Below are positions 44,987-55,835 of a stretch of 64,000 bases of DNA, piece after piece (the stretch's first letter is position 1; every line of letters begins with the position of its first letter). Origin of the DNA: Chlorobiota bacterium (lineage in GTDB: Bacteria; Bacteroidota; Ignavibacteria; OLB7); the NCBI GenBank assembly GCA_028287785.1, contig JAQBOZ010000007.1, positions 124,001 through 188,000 of the forward strand, written 5' to 3'. Position numbers and translations under genes: made by a program. The notes below the pieces were generated by a model. It ran no database searches and had not been told where the DNA came from. It saw nothing but the letters and a program-made list of their open reading frames with translations.

Positions 44987-45438
44987 TCAGCAGCCGCTGA
45001 ATCGCGGAGAATGTGTAGAGTTCGGTACTAGTGGTCCGGTAGGTGGCACACTGTCCAGTACATAAGCCCGGCAACAGCCGGTTTGAATGAGAAGACGAAC
45101 GGCCCGGTGATGAAAATCGCCGGGCCGCTGTCATTGCATCGGGTCGCTCGCGGCGGGGTTGATCCTGCCCTAATATGCCGGCGATCATCCATCATGCAAT
45201 TCCTCCCCACAGATCGCCGATATCCCTTCACGCACGAGATCAGGCTATGAAACCATGCGACAGTTCACTACGCACCGTGATGGCGCTTATATCGCATGCA
45301 TCCGGTTGCCGGGCTCTGACATCCCATGCTGAAACGGAGCAGTGCAATGGTGTGAATGATGATCCCTGAACGTATGGCGTGGTGTCTCTATCTCGGAAGG
45401 CGCGGCAACCTCAGGCGTTGCCGCGCCCCGGCTGGTTT
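44987..45438. other. Intergenic with one hairpin
   Basis: CGGCCCGG (45100-45107) pairs with CCGGGCCG (45120-45127) and may end the barrel transcript; the T-run is poor. No gene is supported in these 452 bp. Confidence 0.5.
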
Positions 45439-47922
45439 TTATTCCATGTTCATCATATCCTGATCGCCGGACGGACGCTGTCCGCCCCGCTCGCGACGCG
45501 CGCCCCCGCCACCGAAACTGTAGTTGAAGGTGAGATACACCACGCGCGAGGCCCACTTCCTCCGCGATTCCTGGGTAAAGCCCCCATCGGTCCTCACGAT
45601 ATTGAAGCCGGAGGTATTGAACGGATCGCTCACCCGAAGTCCCAGCTTCCCCTGATTGTCGAAGAGCTTCTTCTGGAGCGCGAAATCCGCCATCGAAAAC
45701 GATTCGATCCTTCCCCCCTCGATCGCGATCGGCCCGCGATAGTTGTAGCTCCCCTGGAAATCGAGGCCGGGAATGATCTCGACCGTGGCGCTGATCCTCC
45801 CGTTCCATCCGAACGCATCGTTGCCCAGGCCCACCTCCACGTTGCTTGCGTCGGTCACGATCCTGTAGGCGCTCAGGTTTCCCAGCATCGTCAGCCACTC
45901 GCCGACTTTCAGCGAGCCGACCAGATCGGCGCCGGAAGAGGAGGAGACATCGAAGTTCTCGAACGTCAGCGTGGTAACGCCATTGGTGTCGGTCCTGGAA
46001 AAATGCTGGATCATGTTCGTGGTCTGCCGGTAGAACGGCGTCAGCGAAAGCATGGTCTTCTCGGTGAAATGGGAAATCCCCAGCTCCACGGAGTTGATGT
46101 ATTCCGGTTTGAGCTGCGGGTTTCCAATATGCCTGAACAGCGGGTCCTCATAACCGCCGAACGGGTTCAGCGACCGCGTGTCCGGGCGGTTGATCCGCCG
46201 GCTGTAGCTGGCCTTGATCTGAAGCTCGTCCACCGGCTTGTAGGTCACGAACGCGCTCGGGAAAACGCTGAAGTAATTGTTGTCGAACGATTCCTTTGTG
46301 GTCGTCAGGTTGAACGTGGTCCATGCCTGCTCCACGCGCACGCCGATCTGCGCCGCGAAGTTGCCGATCTCGTGGCCGTAATTGCCATAGACGGCGTGGA
46401 TCTTCCGGTCGTAGATAAAGCTGTTGGTCAGCGCCACATCCGGCCGGTAGGCTCCCACCGTGGAATCGAACGATTCCGATGCGAAATCATTGGCGATGCT
46501 CTCGATATCCCCCTTGTATCCCGCCTCCAGCTTGCCGTTGGCGCCGATCGGCCGCGTATAATCGATCTGCATGGTGACCGTGTGGTTCCTGTCCACCTCG
46601 TCCGTCCGCTGACGCTGCGTAACGCCGATCTCGTGCGATCCGTCGGGGGAGATATCCTCCTGCATATTGCTCTCTCCGCGTTCCCTGCGCGACCCGTTGT
46701 AGCGCGCCTCCGCGCTCAGCTCATGCTTCGATGGCTCGATCACCAGTTTGTAGCCAAGCCGGTAATCGGTGCTGAACGCCTGGTTGGTCTGCCCGCTCCC
46801 CCGCTGATAACGCCCGGTCACCAGACGAGCGGAATCGAGGTTCGTGTAGAAGTTGCGGTTGTCCTCGTCGTTGTTCCGATTGTTCAGGATCGTCGAGAAG
46901 GAGAGCGTCTGCGATTTGCTGATGGCGTAATCGGCGGAGCCGTTGAACACGTGCGAGCGGTTGATGCTCGTCTCGGTGGTGCTCTGGTCCAGATAGGTCC
47001 AGGGGCTCACCAGCATGTTCGTCTGCGCGCGGGTTCCGGTGGACAGCGGCTCGCCGTAGTTGAAGCCGTAGTTGACGAAGATCCCCAGCGGCCCGGCCCC
47101 GTAGCTCAGGTTCCCGCCGATGCTGTAGTTGCTGCTGGTGCCGATCGACGTGTTCACCCCGCCGCTCAGCCCGCGGTTCCCCTCCTGCTTCAGCACGATG
47201 TTGATGATGCCGCTCATCCCGTCGGGATCGTACTTCGCCGATGGATTCGGTATCACTTCCACCCGCTCGATCGCGTCCGCCGGCAGACCGCGCAGGAACG
47301 CCGCAAGCGCATCGCCGCTCAGCATCGATGGCCGGCCGTTGATGTGGACCACCACATTCTGGTTGCCGCGCAGGCTCACCTTGCCGTCGGCATCCACATC
47401 GAGTGATGGGATATTCCGGAGCACATCGCTCGCGGTGCCGCCGTTTGCCACCAGCAGATCGGCGGTTTTGTAGATCGTCCGGTCGATCGCCTGCGTCATG
47501 AACTGCCGCCGCACCGTCACGGTCACCTCGTTCCGGATCGTCGAATCCGGATGCATCACAATGTTTCCAAGCGAGACTTCAGGGGATGCGGGGGTGATCA
47601 CCAGATCGACAAAGCGCGGCGCGTAGCCTACGAAGCTGAAGCGCGCGTAGTAGTGCCCGGGCCGGATGCCGGCAATCGAGAAGGAGCCGTTGCGCTCGGC
47701 GATTGCCCCGGTAAGCAGCGATGAGTCCGCGGCGTTATGCAGAGCGACCGTTGCGCTGGGAAGCGGCTGATTATCCACGCCAACGCCGTCGATAACGGTG
47801 CCGCTGACGGAGCCGGCCCCTCCCTGGCCGCCGGCCTGACCGCGACGTTGCGCCTGTATGGAACCGGACATGACGACGATTGCCGCCGCGATGAATGAGA
47901 GAACGAGGAAAAATCTTTTCAT
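45439..47922 (-). CDS. TonB-dependent receptor-like outer-membrane protein
   Basis: An 827-aa protein. After the signal peptide (MKRFFLVLSFIAAAIVVMSG) there is a carboxypeptidase-like regulatory domain (about 40-120: GTVIDGVGVDNQPLPSATVA). A plug domain follows (RTIYKTADLLVANGGTASDV, RGNQNVVVHINGRPS, IERVEVIPNPSAKYDPDG) and then a barrel to YLTFNYSFGGGG, with a charged, Gly/Arg-rich tail. This is the outer-membrane beta-barrel/TonB-dependent group typical of Bacteroidota. No TonB box is certain and no SusD partner is adjacent. Substrate unknown; the GH44 gene next to it hints at glycan uptake, which is inference. Confidence 0.92.
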   Translation of the reverse strand: MKRFFLVLSFIAAAIVVMSGSIQAQRRGQAGGQGGAGSVSGTVIDGVGVDNQPLPSATVALHNAADSSLLTGAIAERNGSFSIAGIRPGHYYARFSFVGYAPRFVDLVITPASPEVSLGNIVMHPDSTIRNEVTVTVRRQFMTQAIDRTIYKTADLLVANGGTASDVLRNIPSLDVDADGKVSLRGNQNVVVHINGRPSMLSGDALAAFLRGLPADAIERVEVIPNPSAKYDPDGMSGIINIVLKQEGNRGLSGGVNTSIGTSSNYSIGGNLSYGAGPLGIFVNYGFNYGEPLSTGTRAQTNMLVSPWTYLDQSTTETSINRSHVFNGSADYAISKSQTLSFSTILNNRNNDEDNRNFYTNLDSARLVTGRYQRGSGQTNQAFSTDYRLGYKLVIEPSKHELSAEARYNGSRRERGESNMQEDISPDGSHEIGVTQRQRTDEVDRNHTVTMQIDYTRPIGANGKLEAGYKGDIESIANDFASESFDSTVGAYRPDVALTNSFIYDRKIHAVYGNYGHEIGNFAAQIGVRVEQAWTTFNLTTTKESFDNNYFSVFPSAFVTYKPVDELQIKASYSRRINRPDTRSLNPFGGYEDPLFRHIGNPQLKPEYINSVELGISHFTEKTMLSLTPFYRQTTNMIQHFSRTDTNGVTTLTFENFDVSSSSGADLVGSLKVGEWLTMLGNLSAYRIVTDASNVEVGLGNDAFGWNGRISATVEIIPGLDFQGSYNYRGPIAIEGGRIESFSMADFALQKKLFDNQGKLGLRVSDPFNTSGFNIVRTDGGFTQESRRKWASRVVYLTFNYSFGGGGARRERGGQRPSGDQDMMNME

Positions 47923-47998
47923 AGAAATGGGATGTTTTATAGCAATCCACAATCTACGGACTTTGCAGGCTTTGAAATGTTAAGGAGTGGTATCGGTC

Positions 47999-48044
47999 GC
48001 GCGGGGCGATGCCCCGCGCAGCAGAGATTGCGCCCCTCCGGGGC
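47999..48044. repeat. REP-like two-hairpin repeat
   Basis: GCGCGGGGC-GAT-GCCCCGCGC (47999-48019) and GCCCC-TCC-GGGGC (48032-48044) lie 12 bp apart, the same arrangement as at 36614 and 57171. It sits between the GH44 and receptor genes. Confidence 0.85.
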
Positions 48045-48102
48045 TTGGGAATGTTCTTCCGCCGCCACAGCGGATAATGTTGTTGGACGGTTCGATATCC
48101 TC

Positions 48103-50052
48103 CTATTCAGCGTGCAGCCCGATTGTCCGGGTTATGTTGCCGACCTGAAGCCGGCAGAAGTAGGAGCCGCGCGGCATGCCGGCGGTGGTGACGGAGAGAT
48201 CATGCGCGCCGGCATCGAACACCCCGTCGGCAATCGTCCCCGCCTCCCGGCCAAGCGCGTCGTAGAGTTTCAGCGTGGCATGTCCGCGCCGGGGGATCTC
48301 GAATCGCACGGATGTCTGGTCCCTGAACGGGTTCGGGCCGTTCTGGCTGAGCACGATCCCCGCATCAGTTGCCGCACCATCGGTCACGCCCGCCGAGCCT
48401 CCCACCAGCACGATATGCGCCACCGTAAGAGGCGGAATCGTGTAGGTAAAGTGGCGCCCATCCTTCAGACTGACCGTCCCCCGGTGCGTGATAGCCGCGC
48501 CGGCGTTGTCGAACGCATAGACATCCCCCGTCGCCGCGTTGCCGCCGAGGCCGTTCAGGGTGAAGTTGCCGTTGACCGTCTCGGTCATGCTCTTGTTGAT
48601 GACGATCATGTGGATCACCCCCGGCTTTGCGTCGTCGAGCGAGGCGTAGACGGAGGTGCTCGCGGGATTGCTGGTGGCGGCGGCCACGCCGGTGGGGCCG
48701 AACGCGGATTTCGCGCCATCGTAGTTGCGGAAGATCTTGAAGGCGGCGGCCACATAGCCTCCCAGCGGCGCCGACAGATTGGTGGGATGATACTGCGCCA
48801 TGTAGACGCCGTACTTCCCGAAGATCCCGAGAGCGTCGGCGGTGGCGATGCCGCTGTAGTAGGTGTCGCCATCGTTCGCATCGCCGTAGCGGTACTCGGT
48901 GATCGCCAGCTTCGTCCCCGGATAATATGTGGCGATCGATTTGTTCAGCGTCGCCAGCAGGTTGATCGGCGCGCCGAGAACATCTCTCGCTATCCAGCTA
49001 TCCTCCTTGTAGCCGGCATCCCAGAGCGAACGGGTCGATTGCAGAATCGCGTCGGGCGTCTCGGTCATCTGCGGATACCAGTGCACATCCACCACGTCCA
49101 GAAGGCGCTTCCCATCGGGCATCTGAGCCGCGCGCATCCTGTCCAGGTACATGTCGATATAGCTGGCGTACATGCCGGAATAATCGGTCCAGTCCGGGGC
49201 GCTCTGGAGCGAGTAATAATCGCCGAATCCCCAGAACGCCGGGCCGATGATCTCGGCGGCGGGGTCCACCCCCTTCACGGCATTCGCCATCGCCACGCTC
49301 TTATCGATCACCTCCAGACATTTTGCCTTCGCGGCTTTCACGAGGTTGGGATTGCTCGTCTCCGCCTGCGTTACCTCATCGGCGTTCTGATAGCTCAGCC
49401 CGCGCAATCTGGGATGCGACGTATACCAGAGTCCCGGCTCGTTATCCACGGAGTAGCCCTGAATGCCGCCGTTCGCGGCGCCTCCCAGCGCCCCGACCAG
49501 ATACTTCACCTCTTCATCGGTATAGACATAGCCATCATTCAGATCGGGAGTGGCGGAGAAGGGGGTGTTCTTGTGGAAGCGCACCTCCTTCCATCGCGAG
49601 GCGGGCGCGGGAGGGACCGGGCGGACCGTCTCATCCCTGTCGGCGGCGACATAGCCGGCCGCCTGAAGCTGCACCAGCGAATACGCGCCGAGCGTCCTGG
49701 AGTCCTCGTGAAACCGCCTCGGAAGCAGCCCCGGCAGGCCCTGCTGATCGGCCGGATACTGATACGTAAGCCAGTCATCGTTCTGGTTGCGGCAGCCGGG
49801 ATCGCAATCATTTCCGCTGTTGGATGCGTTGATCTCCCAGTTGTAGTTGCTCAGGCGGTTGCCGCCAAGCCTTCGCGAGCCCAGATTCCAGTCCGCGTGC
49901 AGCTCCTCGCCGGCGTGCACCCAGTTGATGCCGTAGATATAGGGGCTGATCGGCGCGTGGCCGCTCGCAGCGTCGATCGTGAAATCGACATTGATCTGAG
50001 CATTCACGTGCGTGGCCGCAAGAGTCAGCAGAAGAATGGCAATGCGCTTCAT
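48103..50052 (-). CDS. GH44 endoglucanase/xyloglucanase with T9SS domain
   Basis: A 649-aa secreted glycanase. After the signal peptide (ILLLTLAATHVNAQ) the GH44 catalytic domain (about 25-460) shows YIYGINWVHAGEELHADWNL, RLGGNRLSNYNWEIN, the acid/base Glu in GYSVDNEPGLWY and the nucleophile Glu in LAITEYRYG. A small beta domain and a T9SS type A sorting domain (GPNPFRDQTSVRFEI ... PRGSYFCRLQVG) follow. Family members cleave beta-1,4-glucans, including xyloglucan and carboxymethylcellulose. GGAG nine bases before the ATG supports the start. Confidence 0.95.
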   Translation of the reverse strand: MKRIAILLLTLAATHVNAQINVDFTIDAASGHAPISPYIYGINWVHAGEELHADWNLGSRRLGGNRLSNYNWEINASNSGNDCDPGCRNQNDDWLTYQYPADQQGLPGLLPRRFHEDSRTLGAYSLVQLQAAGYVAADRDETVRPVPPAPASRWKEVRFHKNTPFSATPDLNDGYVYTDEEVKYLVGALGGAANGGIQGYSVDNEPGLWYTSHPRLRGLSYQNADEVTQAETSNPNLVKAAKAKCLEVIDKSVAMANAVKGVDPAAEIIGPAFWGFGDYYSLQSAPDWTDYSGMYASYIDMYLDRMRAAQMPDGKRLLDVVDVHWYPQMTETPDAILQSTRSLWDAGYKEDSWIARDVLGAPINLLATLNKSIATYYPGTKLAITEYRYGDANDGDTYYSGIATADALGIFGKYGVYMAQYHPTNLSAPLGGYVAAAFKIFRNYDGAKSAFGPTGVAAATSNPASTSVYASLDDAKPGVIHMIVINKSMTETVNGNFTLNGLGGNAATGDVYAFDNAGAAITHRGTVSLKDGRHFTYTIPPLTVAHIVLVGGSAGVTDGAATDAGIVLSQNGPNPFRDQTSVRFEIPRRGHATLKLYDALGREAGTIADGVFDAGAHDLSVTTAGMPRGSYFCRLQVGNITRTIGLHAE

Positions 50053-50403
50053 GATAGTTCACTCCGGTAAGATGTTCAGTGAACGGGCTCCTCCATGCGC
50101 GGTGGCCCGTAAACCGCCGTTCGTTATATGCCGATATGGAACTGGAAGAGTCTCGATCAACGGGCTGAAGGGATGTTCCGTTAGAGCGAACGGAACCGGC
50201 AGGGGGATGGCGGGGAACATCCGGCCCGACCGCACCGTAATAGCGGTCCGCCGGGCGGCACGATCATTTGCCGGCAACAGTGCCCGTGTTCCGGTGCATA
50301 TCTCGATCAAACATACGATCTTGTCATCCGTTCATCCGTGGGCTCCCGATCGCTTCACGAAGTTCATCAATCGATATCGAACATCCCCGGCGTGTATTCC
50401 TCC
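50053..50403. other. Divergent intergenic region
   Basis: 351 bp between the GH44 gene (leftward) and the HEAT-repeat gene. It contains no repeat or strong hairpin. The start of the following gene is uncertain and may lie at GTG 50338. Confidence 0.4.
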
Positions 50404-52068
50404 ATGCTCATACTGTTTCTTGTGGCCCTCGTGGCGGTGCTGAACCGCTACGGGCGGACACGGCGCGTTCTGCGGAACCTTGTCGAGGCGCCGAGCGAGG
50501 AGAATCCGGCCGGGCCGTCGCTCTACCGGATGATCGCCGAGCAGGCCGCCGCGCATCCCGACGGATCGATCCGTTACGATGGCTTTCCGCCGCTGGTGGC
50601 GAACAGGGAGGAGGATATCTTCTCCCCCGGCGCCCGCGATATCTTTACGAAACGGACGGAGATGGATGCCGATCAGATCATCGCCGCCGTCAGGGCGATG
50701 CGTATGAAGGTCATCCGCGACTGGCGCACGCTGGAGGCCAACCTTGCCACCACCGAGCCGCCGCTGGACTCCCAGCATCTGGTCGCCGAGCTGTCGAGGC
50801 ATCATTTCGATCCCGGCGTGCGGCGGCTTCTGCGGGAGGTTCTCCGCCGCAGCAGCGATTATACCGCCGTCAAGTGGGCCATCGTTATTCTCACGATCGA
50901 TGCATCGCCGGCGATGATGGATGAGCTGATGGTCCCCGCCCGCCACTCCGAGTTCACGATCTATGTATGCCTGGGGCTGCTTCGCGAGGCGCGGTACGAC
51001 GCCACGTATATGGAACGGTTCATCTCGCTGATCGGCATGACGGAGGGCTGGGGGCTGTATCAGATACTGAGCCTGATGAAGTTCAATCCGGATCTGCTGG
51101 CGGACCCACAGATCCAGCGGGATGCGATTATCCACGGCGTGCGGAACTGCAACGAGGCGGGGCCGGATATCATCGGGCTCCTCCTGTCGCGGATGTCGCT
51201 ACCGGAACGCTTTGCCGACGCCGAAAGCGACGAGGAGCTGGCGTCGGCGCTCCTGCTGATGCTTCAGACCTATCTGACCACCGAGGAGGAGCCCGGCCCG
51301 CTGGCGGGGCTTCCCAACGGCGAGGTGCTTCTGGAGCATGAGCTGACGCTGATCGAAAAGCTGCCATCCAGGATCGACGCGCTTCACGCGCTGATGGGAA
51401 TCGGCCTGGAGCTTTCCAAGGAATCATTCCCCTGGGAGCGCCGCCGGGAATATCTCGAACGCGCCAGAGCGCTCTTCTTCGACAAGCTGGATGCCGACGT
51501 GCTGGCGGACGCCATCAGGAATGATGATCTCCGCTGGGGAGCGCTCAATATCATCTCGGAGGTTCGCCTGACCGATCTGCTGCCGGTGGTGATGGAGGAT
51601 TTCCGTAAACGCCCCGACCCGATGAACATCGATGTGCTGGGGAGCCTGGGCGAAGGAGAGCATCTGCGAGCGATTTTCGAGCTACTGCCGGATACCGATA
51701 CGCTGGAACGCCGCGCCCGCGTGCAGAGCGCCGAACAGATCACCGGCGAGATGCACGAGGAAAGCGTGATCTACGCGGTGATCATCAAACATCTGGGCAA
51801 GATGGAAAGCCCCGATGCGATGGCGAGGATCAAGCAGGCGGCGCGCGACGTTCATCCCCGCGTCCGCTGGGCCGCGGTCGCCGCCATGACCGGCGTTCAG
51901 CGATGGACGCTCGATGCCGAATGCCGCGAGATCATCCGCGTGGCGCTCGATGATCCGTTCGAGGTGGTCCGGACGGCCGCGCGGCAGACGGCGACCTATC
52001 ATAATCTGAACGCGAGCATCAACGGCGCGGCCGGCGTTACCGGAGATATGGGGATATCGCTGAATTGA
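50404..52068 (+). CDS. Membrane-anchored HEAT-repeat protein, ~554 aa
   Basis: An N-terminal membrane anchor (MLILFLVALVAVLN) is followed by a long helical protein with HEAT-like units, clearest at the C-terminus (DVHPRVRWAAVAAMTGVQRW, DPFEVVRTAARQTATYHNLN). It probably faces the cytosol or periplasm as a scaffold; no catalytic motif is visible. The start at ATG 50404 puts the anchor at the N-terminus; GTG 50338 would add 22 residues. Neither has a ribosome site. The frame's stop is followed in the same frame by a gene remnant (52075-52188). Confidence 0.72.
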   Translation: MLILFLVALVAVLNRYGRTRRVLRNLVEAPSEENPAGPSLYRMIAEQAAAHPDGSIRYDGFPPLVANREEDIFSPGARDIFTKRTEMDADQIIAAVRAMRMKVIRDWRTLEANLATTEPPLDSQHLVAELSRHHFDPGVRRLLREVLRRSSDYTAVKWAIVILTIDASPAMMDELMVPARHSEFTIYVCLGLLREARYDATYMERFISLIGMTEGWGLYQILSLMKFNPDLLADPQIQRDAIIHGVRNCNEAGPDIIGLLLSRMSLPERFADAESDEELASALLLMLQTYLTTEEEPGPLAGLPNGEVLLEHELTLIEKLPSRIDALHALMGIGLELSKESFPWERRREYLERARALFFDKLDADVLADAIRNDDLRWGALNIISEVRLTDLLPVVMEDFRKRPDPMNIDVLGSLGEGEHLRAIFELLPDTDTLERRARVQSAEQITGEMHEESVIYAVIIKHLGKMESPDAMARIKQAARDVHPRVRWAAVAAMTGVQRWTLDAECREIIRVALDDPFEVVRTAARQTATYHNLNASINGAAGVTGDMGISLN

Positions 52069-52074
52069 TCGACC

Positions 52075-52188
52075 GTGGGCGCATCGGGGCATCGCGAGTA
52101 CTGGATACCGGCGGAGGATCTGGCGGAGTTCAATCGGAACATCGTCGGGCCGATCGAGGTGATCGCGGAATTCCACGGAGAGGGTTAG
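52075..52188 (+). pseudogene. Remnant of a small conserved protein, 37 codons
   Basis: Directly after the HEAT-gene stop, the same frame runs GTG..TAG and encodes a peptide containing REYWIPAEDLAEFNRNIVGP, then [12 protein letters not shown] recognise this as the C-terminal end of a family of roughly 100-residue proteins ('YW-P-AE-L-eFN--IVG-IEVi-eF'), seen in cyanobacteria and others. The N-terminal part is missing and no ribosome site precedes it. It therefore looks like a truncated gene, although a real short ORF cannot be excluded. Its stop overlaps the end of the hybrid kinase on the other strand. Confidence 0.5.
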
Positions 52189-55154
52189 ACGCCGGCATCG
52201 AGCATCATCCCCACTTCCCACCGCAGACGCGCCACCTCCCGCTCCATCGCAACACAGGTCGCGCCGGCATTCGTCAGATCGCCATCGCGCGCCATCGTCT
52301 CCAGCTCGTCGGCCAGAGCGCATGCCGGCCCGGCCGCGAAGACCGTCATCGATCCCTTCAGCTTGTGCGCCGCGAACTCGACAGCGCTGAAAGCCCCCGA
52401 TGCGATGGCGCCGCGGATCTCTTCGATCCGTTCGGCGGAGCCGGAGACGAAGAGATCGTAGAGATCCCGCATCAGATCGACATCCCCGCCGGTCTGCGCC
52501 AGCGCCTGCGGCCGGTCGAATGCCGGGATGGCGCCCGCCGGGAGATCATCCTTCGCCGTCAGTTCCTCCATCAGCTCGAACAACTTGGGAAACCGGATCG
52601 GCTTGGGGATAAAGCCATCCATTCCAGCCTCCAGGCATCGCTCGCGATCCCCCTTCAGGGCATGCGCCGTCATCGCAATGATGATAACATGGCCGCCGGA
52701 CGCGCGCTCCCGCTCGCGAACCATCCGGGTCACCTGAAGCCCATCCAGTTCCGGCATCTGCACATCCATCAGCACCAGGTCGAACGTCCCGGCAAGGAGC
52801 AGATCGAGCGCCAGCAGGCCGTTCTCGGCGACCACCACGGCATGCCCATCCTTTTCCAGCACGCGCCGGGCGAGAAGCTGGTTGACAGGGTTATCCTCCG
52901 CCACCAGCACCCTGAGCGGCCGGACGTGCGTCATGACCTGAAGCTTTTCCACGGATGGCTCCTTCCTTGGAGCCGCGCTCCTCAGGGTACTGCGGATCGC
53001 CGTGAGAAGATCGGATGATTTGATCGGTTTGGTAAGATGGAGGGAGATGCCGAGATCGCGACAGCGTCCCACATCTTCCATAAGCCCCCCCGAAGAGAGC
53101 ATCATGATGGTGGTCCCGCAGAGGTTCGGATTGCTGTTGATATGCTCCGCCACCGTGAAGCCATCCATCTCCGGCATGTTCGCATCGAGGAGAATCAGGG
53201 AGAAAGGGGAGACCATACTGCTCGAGGATTCGAGAATCGAAAGCGCCCGCGCGCCGCTCTCGGCAAGGACGGGAAGCATGTTCCAGCCGATGAGGAGCTC
53301 CTCCAGAATCCTTCTGTTCGTGGCGTTATCATCCACCACCAGCACCGAAAGCCCCCGCAGATCGTCCAGATCCATCGGCTTTGAATAACCCGCCGGACGA
53401 CGTGCCATCCGTATGGTAAAGTGGAAGCGGCTCCCCACGCCGAGCGTGCTTTCAACCCAGATCCTCCCCCCCATCATCTCCACGAGTTGCGCGGAGATCG
53501 CCAGCCCCAGCCCCGTCCCCCCGTAGCGCCTGGTGGTGGAGCTGTCGACCTGCGTGAACGCGTGGAAGATCGCCTCCAGTCGATCGGCCGGAATGCCGAT
53601 GCCGGTATCGGAAACCGTGAAGCGGAGCATCACATGATCATCCTCTTCATGCTCCGTCTCAACATGGAGCACCACTTCACCACGCTCGGTGAACTTGATG
53701 GCGTTGGCGACCAGATTTACCACCACCTGACGGAGTCGCGCCGAATCGCCGACCAGATTGTCCGGGACGTTGGGAAGCAGATGGCAGGCCAGCTCCAGAT
53801 CCTTCTGATACGCACGGACCGCCAGGGCGCGGAGAGTATCTCCAAGGCTGTCGCGGAGATGGAGATCGTAATGGTTGAGCTCCAGCTTCCCCGCCTCGAT
53901 CTTCGAGAAGTCAAGCATGTCGTTGATAATGTTCAGCAGCGATTCCGCCGACGAATGAACGGTGGTCAGGTACTCGGTCTGCGCCACCGTCAGATCGGTA
54001 TCCAGGGCCAGCTCGGTCATGCCGAGTATTCCGTTCATCGGCGTGCGGATCTCATGGCTCATGTTGGCAAGGAACTCGCTTTTTGCTCGATTGGCGGCCT
54101 CGGCGGCCTCCATCGCCTCGCGAATGAAGATCTCGTTCAGCTTCCGCTCGGTGATATCACGGCCGCTGGCGTAGAAATAATCGTCGCCGTTGCGTGATAT
54201 CGCGGTCCAGAGAATCCATCGATAGGAGCCGTCGCGGCAGCGGACACGGCACTCGAACGAAAGGGTCTCCCGTCCCGTCCGCAGCAGCGCCACCTCCCTC
54301 CGCGCTATCTCCCGGTCATCCGGATGAACGAACTCACCAAAGGGGGCCGCCATAAACTCCTCGCGACTGAACCCGAAGAGAGTCTCCCACATCGGGTTGA
54401 GATCGCGCAGATAGCCATCCATGCCCGCGATGCAGATCGCGTCGCGCGATATCGTGAAGATCCTCTCCCGCTCGGAACGCGCCTCCTTCCGTTCGGTGAT
54501 ATCGGTCCATGAACCGACCACCTCGATCGGCCGACCATTGGCATCGCGCACAAGATTCTTCTCATCTCCCACCCAGCGGTAGGTTCCATCAGGAAGGAGA
54601 AAGCGATACTCGGTACTGCTCTGACCGTTGACAAAGAGATCGCTCATTGATGCCATTGCGGATTGACGATCATCAGGATGGAGATGACTTGCCCACCAGT
54701 CGCTGCTCATGCTGCTCGGATGATACTTCATGATGGACTCCAGGTTCTCACTCACCCACAGCGGGGCCAGAACCTCCCCGTCCACGCGAAGCGCGTAGAT
54801 CACCGCCGGGCTTTTGGCGATCATCCGGCTGAGCTTCTCGCGTGCATCCTTCATCTCCGCCTCCGCCTGCCGGCGCAGAAGAACCTCCTTGCGAAGCTGG
54901 TTCCATCGCAGAAACCCGAACGCGCTGGCCGCGATGAGCACCGCAACCAGCAGCTCCACGATCCGCCCGGTAATGGTGCCATCGATCAGCTCCTTCCTCT
55001 CGAACCAGTCGGTCAATATCATGTTGACATGAAATGCGCTGCTGAGGGCATACACGATGACGGCGATCACCAGCACGATCGCCGCGTCCATCAGGATCTG
55101 ATGCCGCCAGGAACGCCCGGATAGGGAAACCAGGATTGGAGATGTCTTAGCCAT
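52185..55154 (-). CDS. Hybrid sensor kinase TM-PAS-PAS-HK-REC-REC-HPt
   Basis: A 989-aa protein. Two membrane helices (about 20-42 and 64-82) precede two PAS domains (about 105-222 and 228-338; [20 protein letters not shown]). HisKA has His367 in [13 protein letters not shown], then an ATPase domain ([26 protein letters not shown]). The first receiver has Asp in [13 protein letters not shown], the second in [13 protein letters not shown], and the HPt domain carries His930 in AHKLKGS. This is a BarA/TodS-like phosphorelay in a single chain; no output regulator is adjacent. ATG 55154 starts the membrane part; the frame is open to 55280. Confidence 0.95.
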   Translation of the reverse strand: MAKTSPILVSLSGRSWRHQILMDAAIVLVIAVIVYALSSAFHVNMILTDWFERKELIDGTITGRIVELLVAVLIAASAFGFLRWNQLRKEVLLRRQAEAEMKDAREKLSRMIAKSPAVIYALRVDGEVLAPLWVSENLESIMKYHPSSMSSDWWASHLHPDDRQSAMASMSDLFVNGQSSTEYRFLLPDGTYRWVGDEKNLVRDANGRPIEVVGSWTDITERKEARSERERIFTISRDAICIAGMDGYLRDLNPMWETLFGFSREEFMAAPFGEFVHPDDREIARREVALLRTGRETLSFECRVRCRDGSYRWILWTAISRNGDDYFYASGRDITERKLNEIFIREAMEAAEAANRAKSEFLANMSHEIRTPMNGILGMTELALDTDLTVAQTEYLTTVHSSAESLLNIINDMLDFSKIEAGKLELNHYDLHLRDSLGDTLRALAVRAYQKDLELACHLLPNVPDNLVGDSARLRQVVVNLVANAIKFTERGEVVLHVETEHEEDDHVMLRFTVSDTGIGIPADRLEAIFHAFTQVDSSTTRRYGGTGLGLAISAQLVEMMGGRIWVESTLGVGSRFHFTIRMARRPAGYSKPMDLDDLRGLSVLVVDDNATNRRILEELLIGWNMLPVLAESGARALSILESSSSMVSPFSLILLDANMPEMDGFTVAEHINSNPNLCGTTIMMLSSGGLMEDVGRCRDLGISLHLTKPIKSSDLLTAIRSTLRSAAPRKEPSVEKLQVMTHVRPLRVLVAEDNPVNQLLARRVLEKDGHAVVVAENGLLALDLLLAGTFDLVLMDVQMPELDGLQVTRMVRERERASGGHVIIIAMTAHALKGDRERCLEAGMDGFIPKPIRFPKLFELMEELTAKDDLPAGAIPAFDRPQALAQTGGDVDLMRDLYDLFVSGSAERIEEIRGAIASGAFSAVEFAAHKLKGSMTVFAAGPACALADELETMARDGDLTNAGATCVAMEREVARLRWEVGMMLDAGV

Positions 55155-55414
55155 AATCGAGGAGGGAATAGAATTGCCCGTCCGAGCGAGAAAACAGAGA
55201 TATCTGTTCCGTCGGAAATGACAGCCGGAATGGAAGAGGGATGGAGTGAAAAGCTGAATGGGTTCGGATATCCGGGACATGGCTGGACGCCATGAACAAT
55301 CCTCAATCCCGCAGGCCTGGTCCTCTGTACGATACTTTCAGCGTCTGGAGACGAACTTTCAGGCGCTGTCTTGCAGGGAAAGTGTACAAAATCAGTGCCG
55401 GGTACAAGATTTTT

Positions 55415-55718
55415 GGTAGCGGCTCAGGTTGAGATACTGTAGATGATGCCCGGAGTCATCTACGGCATCCGCCTTCCCAGCCCCACCGGGGCGTGCCGGT
55501 TGCAGCATCGCCACGCCTCCCATGATTCCAGGCTCCATCGGAGCGTGCCATTCTGCCGGCATGCGAGGATGGTACGCTCCGATGGAGCTTGAGCGGGGAA
55601 CGGGGGCATCGTTGCTGCAACCGGCGCGCTCCTGACGGAGCTTGAAGAGTGATCAGAGGATCGTCGATGGATCATTGCGTTGTCAACCGGAGGGCTGGAT
55701 TCAAATTGAGCCACTACC
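55415..55718 (+). mobile_element. MITE-like element, copy 2 (304 bp)
   Basis: The ends are GGTAGCGGCTCAGGTTGAG and TTGAGCCACTACC, inverted repeats of each other at about 80%. Exact 8-bp direct repeats, AGATTTTT, flank it (55407-55414 and 55719-55726), the mark of transposition. It contains a 12-bp outer stem (55496-55507 with 55613-55624) and a 20-bp inner stem with one G-T pair (55532-55551 with 55569-55588). It has no transposase gene. The rest of the 55155-55835 gap shows no other gene. Confidence 0.88.
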
Positions 55719-55835
55719 AGATTTTTACGAGAAGCCACGTTCGTTCTCCTGTAACATCGCGGGCTGGCACGCAATTCGTCTTTATGGAGTGTGTGATACC
55801 AATGATTAACGATGCGATGATGAGGAGAAACGGCG

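Noticed and set aside
47932-50070. 712-codon plus-strand frame over the GH44 gene
   Set aside because: The minus strand has GH44 catalytic motifs and a signal peptide; the plus frame has no recognisable domain.
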